DNA of 57,255 nucleotides from Phycisphaerae bacterium (GCA_029260165.1 JAJDDT010000051.1:1-57255), one strand, 5' to 3'. Positions 45,266 to 55,527 are shown, counted from the stretch's first letter. The notes: a model not told the origin generated them from the sequence alone. Translations and numbers: made by a program.

Positions 45266-46112
45266 ATTTTTCTCGGCCGTCCTCGAACACAGTTTCCTCC
45301 GCCTCGCCGTGTTGATGACCCTGCTGGCGGGCGTCGCCTGCGGAATCGTCGGCACCTACGTCGTCACAAGACGCATCACCTACATCGCCGGCGCTGTTGC
45401 ACACTGCGTCCTGGGCGGCATGGGGGTTGAACGATACTTCCAAGCCATCTATGGATGGGAGCACACCCACCCGATCATTGGTGCCACCGTCGCCGCCCTG
45501 ATCGCCGCCATCATCATTGGCCTGGTCACCCTCAAAGCCAAACAACGCGAGGACACCGTCATCAGCGCGGTCTGGGCGATCGGGATGGCTGTCGGCGTAT
45601 TGTTCATCGCAAAGACCCCGGGATATCAGACCGACCTTCAGAGCTACCTTTTTGGAAATATCCTGCTTGTTTCACCGGCTGAGATCACGATGGTCGCGCT
45701 GCTCGACGCGATCGTCCTTACGCTGGTGTTGCTGTTTTACAAGCAATTTCAAGCCGTCTGCTTCGACGAGGAATTCGCAAGACTCCGCGGTATCCACGTG
45801 GAAATGTACTACCTGCTGCTGCTCGCCATGACCGCGCTGGCCGTCGTCCTGCTCGTCTACGTCGTTGGAATCGTCATGGTCATCGCCCTGCTCACGCTCC
45901 CCGCCGCCATCGCCGCCATGTTCGCACGCAAACTCTGGCACACCATGACCGGAGCAGCCATCCTCGCCACCCTCTTCAGCCTCGGCGGACTCGCCATCAG
46001 CTACGAACCCGATCTTCCCGCAGGTGCCACCACCATCGTTCTGGCCGGCGTCACCTACATCACCGTCGCCATCCTCACCAGCCTATCCACCCGCCGACAC
46101 CAACCTGGCTGA
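45258..46112 (+). CDS. znuB: Zinc ABC transporter permease
   Basis: A 284-residue multi-pass membrane protein of the ABC-3 family. I take the ATG at 45258, which overlaps znuC by eight bases; a TTG at 45246 is an alternative. About eight hydrophobic segments are visible, including LRLAVLMTLLAGVACGIVGT at the start and VVLLVYVVGIVMVIALLTLP further on. AGAVAHCVLGGMGVERYF matches the conserved loop of the family. Its 3' end overlaps the convergent VanZ-like gene by 30 bases. Confidence 0.92.
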   Translation: MTEFFSAVLEHSFLRLAVLMTLLAGVACGIVGTYVVTRRITYIAGAVAHCVLGGMGVERYFQAIYGWEHTHPIIGATVAALIAAIIIGLVTLKAKQREDTVISAVWAIGMAVGVLFIAKTPGYQTDLQSYLFGNILLVSPAEITMVALLDAIVLTLVLLFYKQFQAVCFDEEFARLRGIHVEMYYLLLLAMTALAVVLLVYVVGIVMVIALLTLPAAIAAMFARKLWHTMTGAAILATLFSLGGLAISYEPDLPAGATTIVLAGVTYITVAILTSLSTRRHQPG

Positions 46113-47615
46113 TTGGCCGCGATGTCGCACCACGGCGATGTAAACAATCTCCGCAACCATCAACCCCAACCACCACCAAACCAGCGACTCCCAATCCGGA
46201 ATATCCCCGGACGTCACAAACCGCAATACCCATCCGACCGCGACCAACGTCACCATACCCAATGCATTGCACAGCACCACGCCCCGCCGTCGCCACAATC
46301 GTCCGACGACGACCACAGGCCAAACCCACGCAAAACCAGCCACCCACTTCGCAATCCCCGTCACTCCCGCACGCAACACGACCGCGGGCTGATGCGCATC
46401 CACATATCCCGCTGGATTAACCGAATCCACATAAACCCGCGAAACTCCGCGGTCATAAACAGCCACCACCCGTTGCCATTGCCCCGCCTTCAAAACCGCC
46501 GTCGTGATGCAGGCGGGTCTCGACCCGTTTGACCCCGACAGCGCATGACGCACACGGAAATTGATCGTCTCGCCAGCCTGCCCGACCGCCATGTCTCGCT
46601 CGTCAAACGTTCGCGACAACGTCACAATCCGCGCAGGCCCGTCCTGATCCAGATCATCCGTCCGTACCAAAACCGCCACCGAAAACGCGTCCGACGCGCG
46701 AACTGCGTCACAGAATCCCGCACCGCCCTCGTGCTTCGCGGTCTCCCTGGGAGTATCGAAAACCAGCCCTTCACCCGGCACGCAATCCACGAAATCCCCC
46801 CAAAACATGCTTTCGATTCCGCCCACGCAATCACCCGCCAGATCCATCACAATCACCGCATCTTCCGCAGCCAGCTCGTGATTGTCGCTTGCCATCCACG
46901 CCGCAATCTCGTCGTCCGACAATCCCCGATCAAACAGGGCTACATACCCGATCGCACCGCGAAACAATCGCAGGCGGTCGGTTTCGTTGGCCAGCCGCAA
47001 ATGATGCCCACAATCCCAGGTATCCAGCGTCAATAGACACAACGCCGGCACCACCATCGCAGCCAAAAACCCGATACCGACTGTGACAGACAGCACCCAT
47101 ACCACCACCGGACGCCGCACCTCAACAATGCGCGACAGGCGAATCAACAGGGGTCTGACCATCACACCAACAACCGCCCCCACCCCCGCACCAAACACGT
47201 TCACCGCAAAATCAACGACATGCGCATGCCGCATCGCCACAATCAGTTGAAAAAACTCGATAACCAACAACGGTCCGACACAAACCCCAACCGCCGTCAG
47301 CAAACGTCGTTTACGCGACGCCCCCAGCCCCGACCAACCCATCAATACCAACAACCCCAGCGGACAGAAAATGACCCCATGCCTGACCAGCTCGCGCACC
47401 GCACCGATCGACACCGCATCAAACCGAAAACATTGCGCCAACCGCTCACCAAACTCAGGATCACGATCCGTGACATCAAACGGAGAAAGGCTGACAATCC
47501 CCAACAGGCAAACGAGCCAGACAAACCCCGCCCGCGCTATCATTTTCGGAAATGAATATCGATCCGCGTCGTCACCCACGCCGCATGGTCTACCCGCCAA
47601 CGTGCGAATTAGCAA
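46083..47615 (-). CDS. VanZ-like membrane protein with LamG-like domain
   Basis: A 510-residue protein. The N-terminal part has four to five membrane segments with the VanZ signature (VIFCPLGLLVLMGW, VGPLLVIEFFQLIVAMRHAH and VVDFAVNVFGAGVGAVVGVM). A soluble domain of about 200 residues follows, with the LamG-like pattern RLFRGAIGYVALFDRGLSDD and GQWQRVVAVYDRGVSRVYVD. It ends with further membrane helices. VanZ proteins confer glycopeptide tolerance in some Firmicutes; the role in planctomycetes is unknown. The outside LamG domain suggests binding of cell-surface sugar. It may be cotranscribed with the BNR protein upstream, which stops 15 bases before. Confidence 0.8.
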   Translation of the reverse strand: MLIRTLAGRPCGVGDDADRYSFPKMIARAGFVWLVCLLGIVSLSPFDVTDRDPEFGERLAQCFRFDAVSIGAVRELVRHGVIFCPLGLLVLMGWSGLGASRKRRLLTAVGVCVGPLLVIEFFQLIVAMRHAHVVDFAVNVFGAGVGAVVGVMVRPLLIRLSRIVEVRRPVVVWVLSVTVGIGFLAAMVVPALCLLTLDTWDCGHHLRLANETDRLRLFRGAIGYVALFDRGLSDDEIAAWMASDNHELAAEDAVIVMDLAGDCVGGIESMFWGDFVDCVPGEGLVFDTPRETAKHEGGAGFCDAVRASDAFSVAVLVRTDDLDQDGPARIVTLSRTFDERDMAVGQAGETINFRVRHALSGSNGSRPACITTAVLKAGQWQRVVAVYDRGVSRVYVDSVNPAGYVDAHQPAVVLRAGVTGIAKWVAGFAWVWPVVVVGRLWRRRGVVLCNALGMVTLVAVGWVLRFVTSGDIPDWESLVWWWLGLMVAEIVYIAVVRHRGQSARLVSAGG

Positions 47616-47630
47616 TCAACCGGACGATGC

Positions 47631-50006
47631 CTACGGACATTCGTTGACGATCACCTCAGCCACCTCGGACGTTTCGTCGTTGCACTCGTTTGACACAACG
47701 ACTTGATAATCTCCGGCATCCGCCAACGACGCACCCTCAACCGAATAAAAGAATTGCGTCGCCCCCGAAATCTCAACCCCCTCCCTGAACCACTGAAATC
47801 CGACCGCACGATGGGCCGACACGAACAAGATGAAAGGCGCCCCAACGCAAGCCGTGCCCCCCTGCGGACCGGTGTGAATCTCAACATCACGCCGTTCGAC
47901 CTCAACCACCTCAGATTCGGTCACCTGCCCACAACCATCGGTAATCAAACAACTGTAATCACCAAAATCGTCACCGTCCGTCCGCCCGACAAACAAATCC
48001 CCGTCGGTCGCACCGGGTACATCCTCACCATCCAACCGCCATTGATAACTCAACGGAGCCACCCCCGTCGCTTGTACCGACAGCGAAAATCCGTCACCCT
48101 CGCAAATCGATCCTCCCACCGGCTGACTCGTCACCGTCGCCGACAACGGCACATCCAACGCAGCCGACCGCGACATCGCCTGACTGCACGCACCGACCAC
48201 CGTCACATGATACAACCCCGCCTGATCATGCGTCACATCCTCAAGCGTCAGCGTCGAACCATCGGCCCCCGGGATCACCACACCGTTGCGATGCCAACGG
48301 TACGTCAACGCCTCACCAACAACCCCCACTGAAAACCACACGTCATCGCCCGGACAAACCGCCGAATCCTCCGGTTCCTCGACAATCGTCACACCGCACG
48401 CCCCAGAAAACCCGTCCTGAAACCCACCATAATCAACCAGATCCACGTCTTCATCCGAATCCAGATCGAACCGATCGCAAAACGTGCCAAATTCCTGCGA
48501 ACACGCGACGAACTCCCCATAGTCCGATAAATCCGTATCACCATCCAAATCGCCATCACCAATCGTCCGCTCAACCCGAAGATGGTAAACATCCTGCTCG
48601 CCGTTGAACGTCGCGGAATACGCAAGATTCACTCCGCGATCGTCAGAACGCGCCTGCCAATAATCACCGATTTTGTTCTGTATCGGATAACCAAGGAAAT
48701 GATTGAAAGGTGGACTCACCACCTGATTCGTCGACCACGTCTTTCCACCATCCACGCTCGATGAATAATAAACCTCCGAAAACGTCACCGTCGGATCATG
48801 GCGTGTGTCGTTCCAAAACACATCGATCCGGCCATTCGGTGCCACCGACATCGTACCAAACCATTGAAACGCCCCGTTCCCGGGAACATCGTCATTGACC
48901 CGAACGGGCGCGCTCCACGTCGATCCGCCGTCCTCACTGCGAATGAACATCACATCCGCCGGATCGTCCCCTGCAAATGGCGTGATTGACGACAGAATGT
49001 ATATATTCCCACGCGTTGGCCCGTCCGAATGATCCGCGTCAATCCACACCTGACCCAACAATCCCCCAGGGTTAGGCCCGAACGACCGTGGCAAGCTGCC
49101 ACCAAGAGCCAGGAACCGGCTCTGATCAAACTTCGGAACCACATTCGGATCACCCGCGTTGCTTGATCGTGACACGACGAAACTTCCAAAAAGATCCGTC
49201 GCACCAACAACAAACAACCGCCCATCGGGATCAACCGTCAGCGTCCCGAAGAACGGCTCGAAAGGCACATTGATAGGCTCCATAAACGTCACACCGCCAT
49301 CCACCGACCGCGTAAATGTTCGATTCCCACAGCAATTCGCGAACCGGCTCCACGCGATGTAGATGTTGCCCCGACCGATGCCACCCGTCCGATCAACCTC
49401 GATCCACGCCTTGTCACCACCAAACCCGTATTCATCCGCAGGCCAGCTTTTGCCCCCGTCCGTCGATTTGTACAAATAGCACGCCCATTGCCCGGGACCG
49501 CGATTAGGCTGCAGACTGTAGTAAAAGAAATTCCCCTCCAAATCGAACGACAGCACCGGATCGCTCGCAAAAATGTTCTCCTCAAGCGTCCCCGGAAACG
49601 TCCACGACCGACCCCCATCCTCGCTAAACGCAAACCCACCCTTGCGAAAATCGCTCTCAATCGTATCAAACTGCCGCCAACCGATCGCAATGCGATTCGG
49701 ATCAAACGGGTCCACAGCCATCGAAGGTTCGTTGGCAGCGTCACCGACAATATTCAACCCCTCCGCATTGACGTTAACCTGCGTACTTCGCACCGAACCA
49801 ACCAACACCACCGCCCCAGGCGTCGTCAACTGAACCGGACCCTGCGCACCCACCACCTCCACAGGATCCGTCGCAAATTCCATATGACCAGGCCGGCGCA
49901 GCAACTCCGGAATCTCCGCGCGCACAACGTCGCCCAACAGCAGAAACACCGCCAACACCAATCCGATACCAAACTCCGGGCGAAAACCGTCCCGTTTCAT
50001 TTCCAC
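47631..50006 (-). CDS. Secreted BNR-repeat protein with dockerin-like and Ig-like domains
   Basis: A 791-residue exported protein with signal peptide FGIGLVLAVFLLLGDVVRAE. Residues about 90-480 contain Asp-box/BNR repeats of a sialidase-type beta-propeller (SEDGGRSWTFPG, STDGGKSWPADE, SEDGGSTWSAP, SVDGGKTWSTN). A dockerin-like calcium pair follows (GDGDLDGDTDLSDYGEF and DLDSDEDVDLVDYGGF), then three Ig-like domains (for example YRWHRNGVVIPGADGSTLTL, YQWRLDGEDVPGATDGDL, FQWFREGVEISGATQFF). Catalytic sialidase residues are not evident. It probably binds glycans or acts as a large surface protein. Confidence 0.85.
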   Translation of the reverse strand: MEMKRDGFRPEFGIGLVLAVFLLLGDVVRAEIPELLRRPGHMEFATDPVEVVGAQGPVQLTTPGAVVLVGSVRSTQVNVNAEGLNIVGDAANEPSMAVDPFDPNRIAIGWRQFDTIESDFRKGGFAFSEDGGRSWTFPGTLEENIFASDPVLSFDLEGNFFYYSLQPNRGPGQWACYLYKSTDGGKSWPADEYGFGGDKAWIEVDRTGGIGRGNIYIAWSRFANCCGNRTFTRSVDGGVTFMEPINVPFEPFFGTLTVDPDGRLFVVGATDLFGSFVVSRSSNAGDPNVVPKFDQSRFLALGGSLPRSFGPNPGGLLGQVWIDADHSDGPTRGNIYILSSITPFAGDDPADVMFIRSEDGGSTWSAPVRVNDDVPGNGAFQWFGTMSVAPNGRIDVFWNDTRHDPTVTFSEVYYSSSVDGGKTWSTNQVVSPPFNHFLGYPIQNKIGDYWQARSDDRGVNLAYSATFNGEQDVYHLRVERTIGDGDLDGDTDLSDYGEFVACSQEFGTFCDRFDLDSDEDVDLVDYGGFQDGFSGACGVTIVEEPEDSAVCPGDDVWFSVGVVGEALTYRWHRNGVVIPGADGSTLTLEDVTHDQAGLYHVTVVGACSQAMSRSAALDVPLSATVTSQPVGGSICEGDGFSLSVQATGVAPLSYQWRLDGEDVPGATDGDLFVGRTDGDDFGDYSCLITDGCGQVTESEVVEVERRDVEIHTGPQGGTACVGAPFILFVSAHRAVGFQWFREGVEISGATQFFYSVEGASLADAGDYQVVVSNECNDETSEVAEVIVNECP

Positions 50007-50155
50007 GCTCCATTACACCCCATGGCCAGGCCCGATCACGGAAAGACTAACAAAGGGTACCAAAATCCGCCGAATCATTACAATGTCAGCACGTCAACAC
50101 GGGACAGGCCCGTCAGCACAGAACCCAACAACCGCACGATCCACTAGAGGTACCC

Positions 50156-50965
50156 ATGCGCCGCACAGCAGATAGACAAAGAACCCGCCCGCTCTGCGTC
50201 GCCCCTTTTACCCTTATTCTTACACTAACCTCAGCCTTTCTCTCCCTCTCAGGCTGCGGACTCGCCGTCGGCATCTTCCTCCAGCAGAACCTCGAGGGAT
50301 TTATTGTGCCACTGGAAGATTTCGACTTCGACCTTTGCGAAATACCCCCCAATGGCTGCGGACCCACCGGTATCCTGGTCGCCATCATACCCGACTGCCC
50401 GCTCCGGCTGCCTTGTTTCACCACAGGCTGCAATTCCCACGACCTGTGCTATCGGACCTGCGGCTCCACCCAAATCGCCTGCGACAACGAATTCCGCACC
50501 AACCTCAACGACATCTGCATGACCGCCCTCGCCGACAACCCTCCCGAACTCGAACGCTGCCAACGCGTCGCGAGCATTTTCGCCAACGTCGTCACCGGTG
50601 CGGGCAACACCTTTTTCGACGCCTCGCAAAACTTCGCCTGCGTTTGCGACGACCCCACGCTGAATCCCAATCTAACCGTCACAAAAACAACACCAACAGC
50701 ACCCACCTCATATGGCAGCGACCTCCCACACGACGACGACTCCGACGGCGACCTCCTGCCCGATAACATGGAGCTCGCCGCCGGTCTCGATCCGTTCGAC
50801 CCCACTGACGCCGAACGCGACGACGACGGCGACGGGCTTATCAACTTTCAGGAACTGATCCACGGCACCAATCCCTTCCTGCCCGACAGCGATGGCGACG
50901 GTATCTCCGACGCCGACGAGGTCGCGCAATACGAACGAACCATCAACGCCACCTCGGAAGGGTAG
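50156..50965 (+). CDS. Phospholipase A2-like lipoprotein with thrombospondin type 3 repeats
   Basis: A 269-residue lipoprotein: AGAGGT precedes the ATG, and the lipobox LSGC places the lipidated Cys at residue 34. Residues 85-121 (CFTTGCNSHDLCYRTCGS... ACDNEFRTNL) match the phospholipase A2 core CxxHDxCY, with His95/Asp96 as the catalytic and calcium pair and Asp110 as a second acidic residue. The C-terminal 75 residues are calcium-binding repeats (DSDGDLLPDNMELAAGLDPF, DDDGDGLINFQELIHGTNPF, DSDGDGISDADEV). It probably hydrolyses phospholipids at the outer membrane or binds calcium there. A degraded copy of its last repeat lies 480 bases downstream. Confidence 0.8.
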   Translation: MRRTADRQRTRPLCVAPFTLILTLTSAFLSLSGCGLAVGIFLQQNLEGFIVPLEDFDFDLCEIPPNGCGPTGILVAIIPDCPLRLPCFTTGCNSHDLCYRTCGSTQIACDNEFRTNLNDICMTALADNPPELERCQRVASIFANVVTGAGNTFFDASQNFACVCDDPTLNPNLTVTKTTPTAPTSYGSDLPHDDDSDGDLLPDNMELAAGLDPFDPTDAERDDDGDGLINFQELIHGTNPFLPDSDGDGISDADEVAQYERTINATSEG

Positions 50966-51107
50966 CCGCCGCGCACCGGATTCGCCCCCACCTTTACCAT
51001 CACCCAGCCAATCAGGAAGGCCATTGAAAACTGCCGCAAACTGGACGCCGCGACGGGGCATTATTACAATGATCGCTGTCAATTGTTGGAAACGCGCAAA
51101 CCCGTAG

Positions 51108-51127
51108 GGCAGGTGCTCGCATCTGCC
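51108..51127. repeat. REP-like hairpin, family A (imperfect)
   Basis: GGCAGGTGCTCGCATCTGCC, an inverted repeat with one mispair (GGTGC/GCATC). It matches two other copies at 51271 and 56138. Confidence 0.7.
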
Positions 51128-51270
51128 GTCACCATAAACCGCACCCGAAGAGCAATCGCCACCCAGGCAGGGAAAACACTCGACAAAACCACCCAATCCG
51201 GATAAACACACACCCGGGTACAAGTAAGGCCATGAAACCGCCCCCGCACACATCAACGGTTGATAGTAAA

Positions 51271-51290
51271 GGCAGGTGCAAGCACCTGCC
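51271..51290. repeat. REP-like hairpin, family A
   Basis: GGCAGGTGCAAGCACCTGCC is a perfect 9-base stem with a two-base loop. It sits inside an outer inverted repeat TGATAGT (51261-51267) / ACTATCA (51294-51300), giving an extended 40-base hairpin. Confidence 0.75.
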
Positions 51291-51434
51291 GTCACTATCA
51301 ATCTGCGGGCAACAAGAGGTTCGTTTGAGCACCGTGGCGAACTGGACGCCGCGACGTTGTATCATTTCAATCATCGCTCGCAATAGTTGGACCCGCGCAG
51401 CGGCTCCGAGAGCCTCGATATGCAGATTATCCCC

Positions 51435-51530
51435 GGCACCAATCCCTTCCTGCCCGACGCGGATGGCGACGGCATCTCCGGCGCCGACGAGGTCGCACGT
51501 CACGAACGAACCATCGACACAGACCGATAA
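51435..51530 (+). pseudogene. Fragment of thrombospondin type 3 repeat
   Basis: The frame GTNPFLPDADGDGISGADEV, then ARHERTIDTDR and a stop, is nearly the same as the end of the phospholipase-like protein (GTNPFLPDSDGDGISDADEV, AQYERTINATSEG). There is no start or upstream domain, so it is a leftover of a partial duplication. Confidence 0.7.
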
Positions 51531-51708
51531 CAACAAGTCGACAACATCACGGCACCGCTCCGGTGACTTTTTGGGTACCGCTTCCTGGTGAATCACGTCC
51601 CTCCGTCGGCCGATATCCCCTGGATGCGTCGCGCACCGTGCAGCCGACGTCAGAAACCGGACGACGAAAACCGCAACCATTCTCTGCCCGATTGCCAGGA
51701 GCAACACC

Positions 51709-54700
51709 ATGGCCCGCAACGCCTGTCGCATCGCGATTCTCACAGCCTTCATCAGCCTCGTCTCCACGGACAAGACCAACGCGGTCGACGTCTTCGTCGG
51801 CGCGAGCGCCAACATCTCCACCCTCGTCACCGCCAACGACACCACGCTCCACTTCCTGGGCAACCACACCGTCACCGTCGATCAGACCACAACCTTCACC
51901 CTCGCTGGCATCAACGCAGCCGGAAACACCGTGGTCTTCGCCTTCGGCGGTAACGCATTCAAGGTTCTCATGGGCAACACCGCAGGCGACGTCGTCATCC
52001 AAACCGGTGGCGGCGACATCTCCGTCACAGGCTCCAACGTCAACGCAGGGTTCCAGGTCAATCCGGCTGTCACCGGTGAAATCGTTGAACTCAACACCGC
52101 CCTCATCAACGACGCGGATAACGCCAATCGATGGTTCATCAACAACAACATCCTCAAATTCACCAACGGTGCGAGCCAGGCAGGCACCGTTGTCATTGGC
52201 GGCAGCTCCGCTGTTATCGACGCCGACCAGTCCTCCACCATCGCCACCATCACCCCAACCGGAAACTTCAACATCGACATCGCAGGCACGAAAACCCTCA
52301 CCGTCACCAACGCTCTCGCCGTCGGCGCCAACACCGTCACACTCAACGGCGCGAACGCTGCCTCTGTCTACACAGGCACCATCAATCTCGACAACGCCGG
52401 CAGTCTGCTCAACGCATCGGGCACCGCAACCCTCTCAACCCTCACCCTCGGCGCCTCCGCGGGCATCACCCTCGCAGACGCAGCCACCCTCGCCATCACA
52501 AACGCCGTCAATATTGGCGCCAACACCTTCACCGTCGCAGGCACCACAGGATCATCCGCGGAAACCCTCACCGCCACCGCCGGACTCGCCCTCAATAACG
52601 CAAACTCCGTCCTCAAAATCAACGGCGACTCCGCCAACCCACTCGTCATCAGCAAGGTCGACATCGCCACCACCGATCTCAACGCAGGCAAGGGACTCGA
52701 CCTCGACGAGTCCGCCTCTGTCACCGCACTCACCGTCTCGAACAACGCCACCCTCGACGTCGCCTCCGGCAAAACCCTCTCCGGAACAACGACCCTCAAC
52801 GCCGCAAAAACACTCATCCTCAACAACACCGGAACCGTCGCCACCCTCAACACCACAACCGCAGCAGGCACCGTTCAGATCACCGGACAAGCCATCGTCA
52901 CCACCCTCACCAACACCGTCGCGGGCACCGTCATCGACGCAAACGAATCCTCAACCATCACCAATCTGGCCGCCAACGAAAACACCACCCTCGACGTCGC
53001 CACCACCAAAACACTCACCACCACCGCCACCGTAGCCGCAGGCAAAATCCTCACCACACGCGAAACGGGAACCATCTCCACCGTCGCGCTCAACGGTGCG
53101 AGCGCCAAACTCAACATCACCACAGCCTCACCAACCATCACAACACTCAACGTCACCACCGACGGAGGCATCCTCGACGCCGACATCGCCTGCACCATCG
53201 GCACCTGCAATCAAACCGCCACCAAAGGCAACCTCACCGTTGAAAACGCGGGTGTCAGCATCTCCGCCACCAACGGCTTCGACGTCAATGACAACACCCT
53301 CACTTTCTCCCAGGCAGCAGGCTCCGTCACCCTCGTCACCCTCGACACCACCGGCGGAACCCTGGACATCAACGAATCCACCTCCGTCACGACCCTCACC
53401 GTCAACGCCAACACCACGCTCGACGTCGCGCCAGCCAAAACCCTTTCCACCAACGCCAACGTCTCAGCCGGGAGCATCGTCACCTACAACAACACCGGCG
53501 CGACCACCGTCATCAACCTCGCAGGCTCCGCCGCTGAACTCAACATGACCGCCACAGGAGCCGTCAGCACACTCAACGTCACCGGCGACGGAGCCATCCT
53601 CGACCTCGACGTCACCTGCACCCTCACAAGCCTCAACATGACCCCCACGGCAGGCAACTGCACCCTCGACGTCGCCGCAGGCAGAACCCTCACCTCCAGC
53701 ATCGACGTCAACGACAACACCCTCACCATCGCCGGAACGGGCGTCCCGGGCACCATTCGCATGGACACCGACAACGGCTCACTTAACATCGACGCAACCA
53801 CGACACCGACAAGCCTCACCATCTCCGCAAACGTCGGCATCGACGTCGCAACCAGCACCACCCTCAACGGCACCACAGACATCAACACCAGAACCCTCAC
53901 TGCCACAGGCACCGGAACCTTCGCACGACTCGACGCCTCCACCGGCGAGGTCATCGCCAACGGAAACCTCACCTTCACCGACCTCCGCGCCAGCTTCGGC
54001 GCGGGCGGCACCTTCACCTTCGGCGGAACCGGCGACACCACCATCACCAACCTCTCCAACAGCCCCGCAGGCCCCGGCGAAAACTTCCGCAAAACCGGAA
54101 CCGGAACCCTCACCATCAACAGCGGTTTCTCAAACATCTTCTCAAAAGCGACCGGAATCAAACTCGATATCGACGGCGGCGAAATCATCCTCGGATCAGC
54201 AGGCAACAGCGACGACGTCACCTTCAATGACGACGGCGATGAAATCACTCTCGCCTCAGGCGCAACACTCACTACCTTCGGAAGCTTCACCGCACAAGCC
54301 TCAGGCGCAAACGTCAACCTCGACGCCGAGCAGGGTTCCACCATCAACCTACAGTCCGCCTCCGGTGCCGAAACCATCACCGCCACCCACGACAACGACT
54401 TCAATCTCCTCGGAACCGTCAACATCAACGGCTCCAACGGAGACTACACCCTCGCAGGATCATTCACCCACAAGCTCGGCCACGTCAACATCACAAGCAA
54501 CGGATCACTCATCGCACAAACCCCGTCAGCCACCATCGAATTCGTCCCAGGCTCCGAAATCGACGTCGCGGGCAGCAGGAGCACCGGCGGAACCCTCAAC
54601 ATCAACGGACAAGCCCCGACAACCCCCATCCTGCTCACCACAACCACCGGCGACGGAACCTTCACCATCGATCGCAACAATTCCGACAACATGACCGTCG

Positions 54701-55527
54701 AAAACGTCACTCTCTCACGATCCACCTACACCAGCACATCCCGCGCCGACGCCAAATCAGAACTGAACTTCACCAACGTCACCGACGAGGGCGGAAATAC
54801 CAATTGGTTCACCCCAGCTCAGGTCGTCGATGACGAACCCGACGATACGAACAACCCAACCGACGACGACACGACCGACGACACTCAGGACGACGACATG
54901 ACCGACAACACCCCAACCACCTTCATCGGCGACCCCGTCACCGTCAGCAGCTCCGGACAAGCCATCGCAACCTCAATATCCACCGTCACGAACGCCTTTG
55001 GCTCCGTCACCGTCCGAAACGCCGACGCAGGATCGGTCCGCGTCACACTGGCCGACGGAAACATCCACAAAAACTTCGATGGCATCCCCAACGAATCCGC
55101 ACTACCCGTCACCCTGTCCGTCTCCGACAGCCTCGCAGGTCCGTTCAACGTCATCGTCGAACTCTGCTACACTGACAAACTCCTCGCCGACGCCAACCTC
55201 AATCCCGACCAACTCGTCCTTTACACCTTCAGCGAACCCGACGGACCATGGGTACTCGCCGGAATCGAAGGACAATACCAGGGCAACGGACCACCAACCG
55301 ACACCGTCGGCGACCACGGATACGACTCCTCCGCCATGTGCGTGTGGGCCGTCCGAGACGACCTCTCCGACTTCGCGATCGGCATGGGCGACACGACCCT
55401 CGCCTCCGACAACGACAACACCCAACCCCCCGCCGCCCCACAAATGTGCGGCCTCCTGGGCATGATGACCCTCCCACTATTGTCAATAGGACTCATCACA
55501 ACCCGACGAGCAACAAGACACCACTAA
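51709..55527 (+). CDS. Large repeat-rich surface protein with C-terminal sorting-like signal
   Basis: A 1272-residue exported protein starting at an ATG with AGGAG seven bases upstream. A signal peptide (ACRIAILTAFISLVSTDKTN) is followed by about 1000 residues of low-complexity beta repeats of the form TLDVAxxKTLxxTxxVxAGxILT, as in beta-helical adhesins. An acidic Asp/Thr linker (around residue 1040-1070) leads to a globular domain, and the end has a hydrophobic segment plus Arg (CGLLGMMTLPLLSIGLITTR, then RATRHH), like a protein-sorting tail. Codons end overwhelmingly in C, which opens long false frames on both strands. Confidence 0.85.
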   Translation: MARNACRIAILTAFISLVSTDKTNAVDVFVGASANISTLVTANDTTLHFLGNHTVTVDQTTTFTLAGINAAGNTVVFAFGGNAFKVLMGNTAGDVVIQTGGGDISVTGSNVNAGFQVNPAVTGEIVELNTALINDADNANRWFINNNILKFTNGASQAGTVVIGGSSAVIDADQSSTIATITPTGNFNIDIAGTKTLTVTNALAVGANTVTLNGANAASVYTGTINLDNAGSLLNASGTATLSTLTLGASAGITLADAATLAITNAVNIGANTFTVAGTTGSSAETLTATAGLALNNANSVLKINGDSANPLVISKVDIATTDLNAGKGLDLDESASVTALTVSNNATLDVASGKTLSGTTTLNAAKTLILNNTGTVATLNTTTAAGTVQITGQAIVTTLTNTVAGTVIDANESSTITNLAANENTTLDVATTKTLTTTATVAAGKILTTRETGTISTVALNGASAKLNITTASPTITTLNVTTDGGILDADIACTIGTCNQTATKGNLTVENAGVSISATNGFDVNDNTLTFSQAAGSVTLVTLDTTGGTLDINESTSVTTLTVNANTTLDVAPAKTLSTNANVSAGSIVTYNNTGATTVINLAGSAAELNMTATGAVSTLNVTGDGAILDLDVTCTLTSLNMTPTAGNCTLDVAAGRTLTSSIDVNDNTLTIAGTGVPGTIRMDTDNGSLNIDATTTPTSLTISANVGIDVATSTTLNGTTDINTRTLTATGTGTFARLDASTGEVIANGNLTFTDLRASFGAGGTFTFGGTGDTTITNLSNSPAGPGENFRKTGTGTLTINSGFSNIFSKATGIKLDIDGGEIILGSAGNSDDVTFNDDGDEITLASGATLTTFGSFTAQASGANVNLDAEQGSTINLQSASGAETITATHDNDFNLLGTVNINGSNGDYTLAGSFTHKLGHVNITSNGSLIAQTPSATIEFVPGSEIDVAGSRSTGGTLNINGQAPTTPILLTTTTGDGTFTIDRNNSDNMTVENVTLSRSTYTSTSRADAKSELNFTNVTDEGGNTNWFTPAQVVDDEPDDTNNPTDDDTTDDTQDDDMTDNTPTTFIGDPVTVSSSGQAIATSISTVTNAFGSVTVRNADAGSVRVTLADGNIHKNFDGIPNESALPVTLSVSDSLAGPFNVIVELCYTDKLLADANLNPDQLVLYTFSEPDGPWVLAGIEGQYQGNGPPTDTVGDHGYDSSAMCVWAVRDDLSDFAIGMGDTTLASDNDNTQPPAAPQMCGLLGMMTLPLLSIGLITTRRATRHH

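Larger units (their letters stand above)
50966..51708. other. Repeat-containing spacer after the phospholipase-like gene
   Basis: This region holds a partial duplication of the preceding gene's 3' end and trailer. AACTGGACGCCGCGACG occurs at about 51039 and 51338, and similar TTGTTGGAAACGCGCA/TAGTTGGACCCGCGCA stretches follow each copy. Two REP-like hairpins (listed separately) lie within it. No complete gene is present. Confidence 0.55.

Noticed and set aside
51563-53035. A 490-codon open frame overlapping the 1272-residue surface protein in another plus frame
   Set aside because: It is Ser/Pro/Thr-rich low complexity produced by the C-ending codons of the real gene; it has no signal peptide, domain or ribosome site.
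53484-54437. A 317-codon minus-strand open frame within the same gene
   Set aside because: Its composition (Val, Ser, Pro, Arg) mirrors the reverse complement of biased codons and it has no start signal or known pattern.
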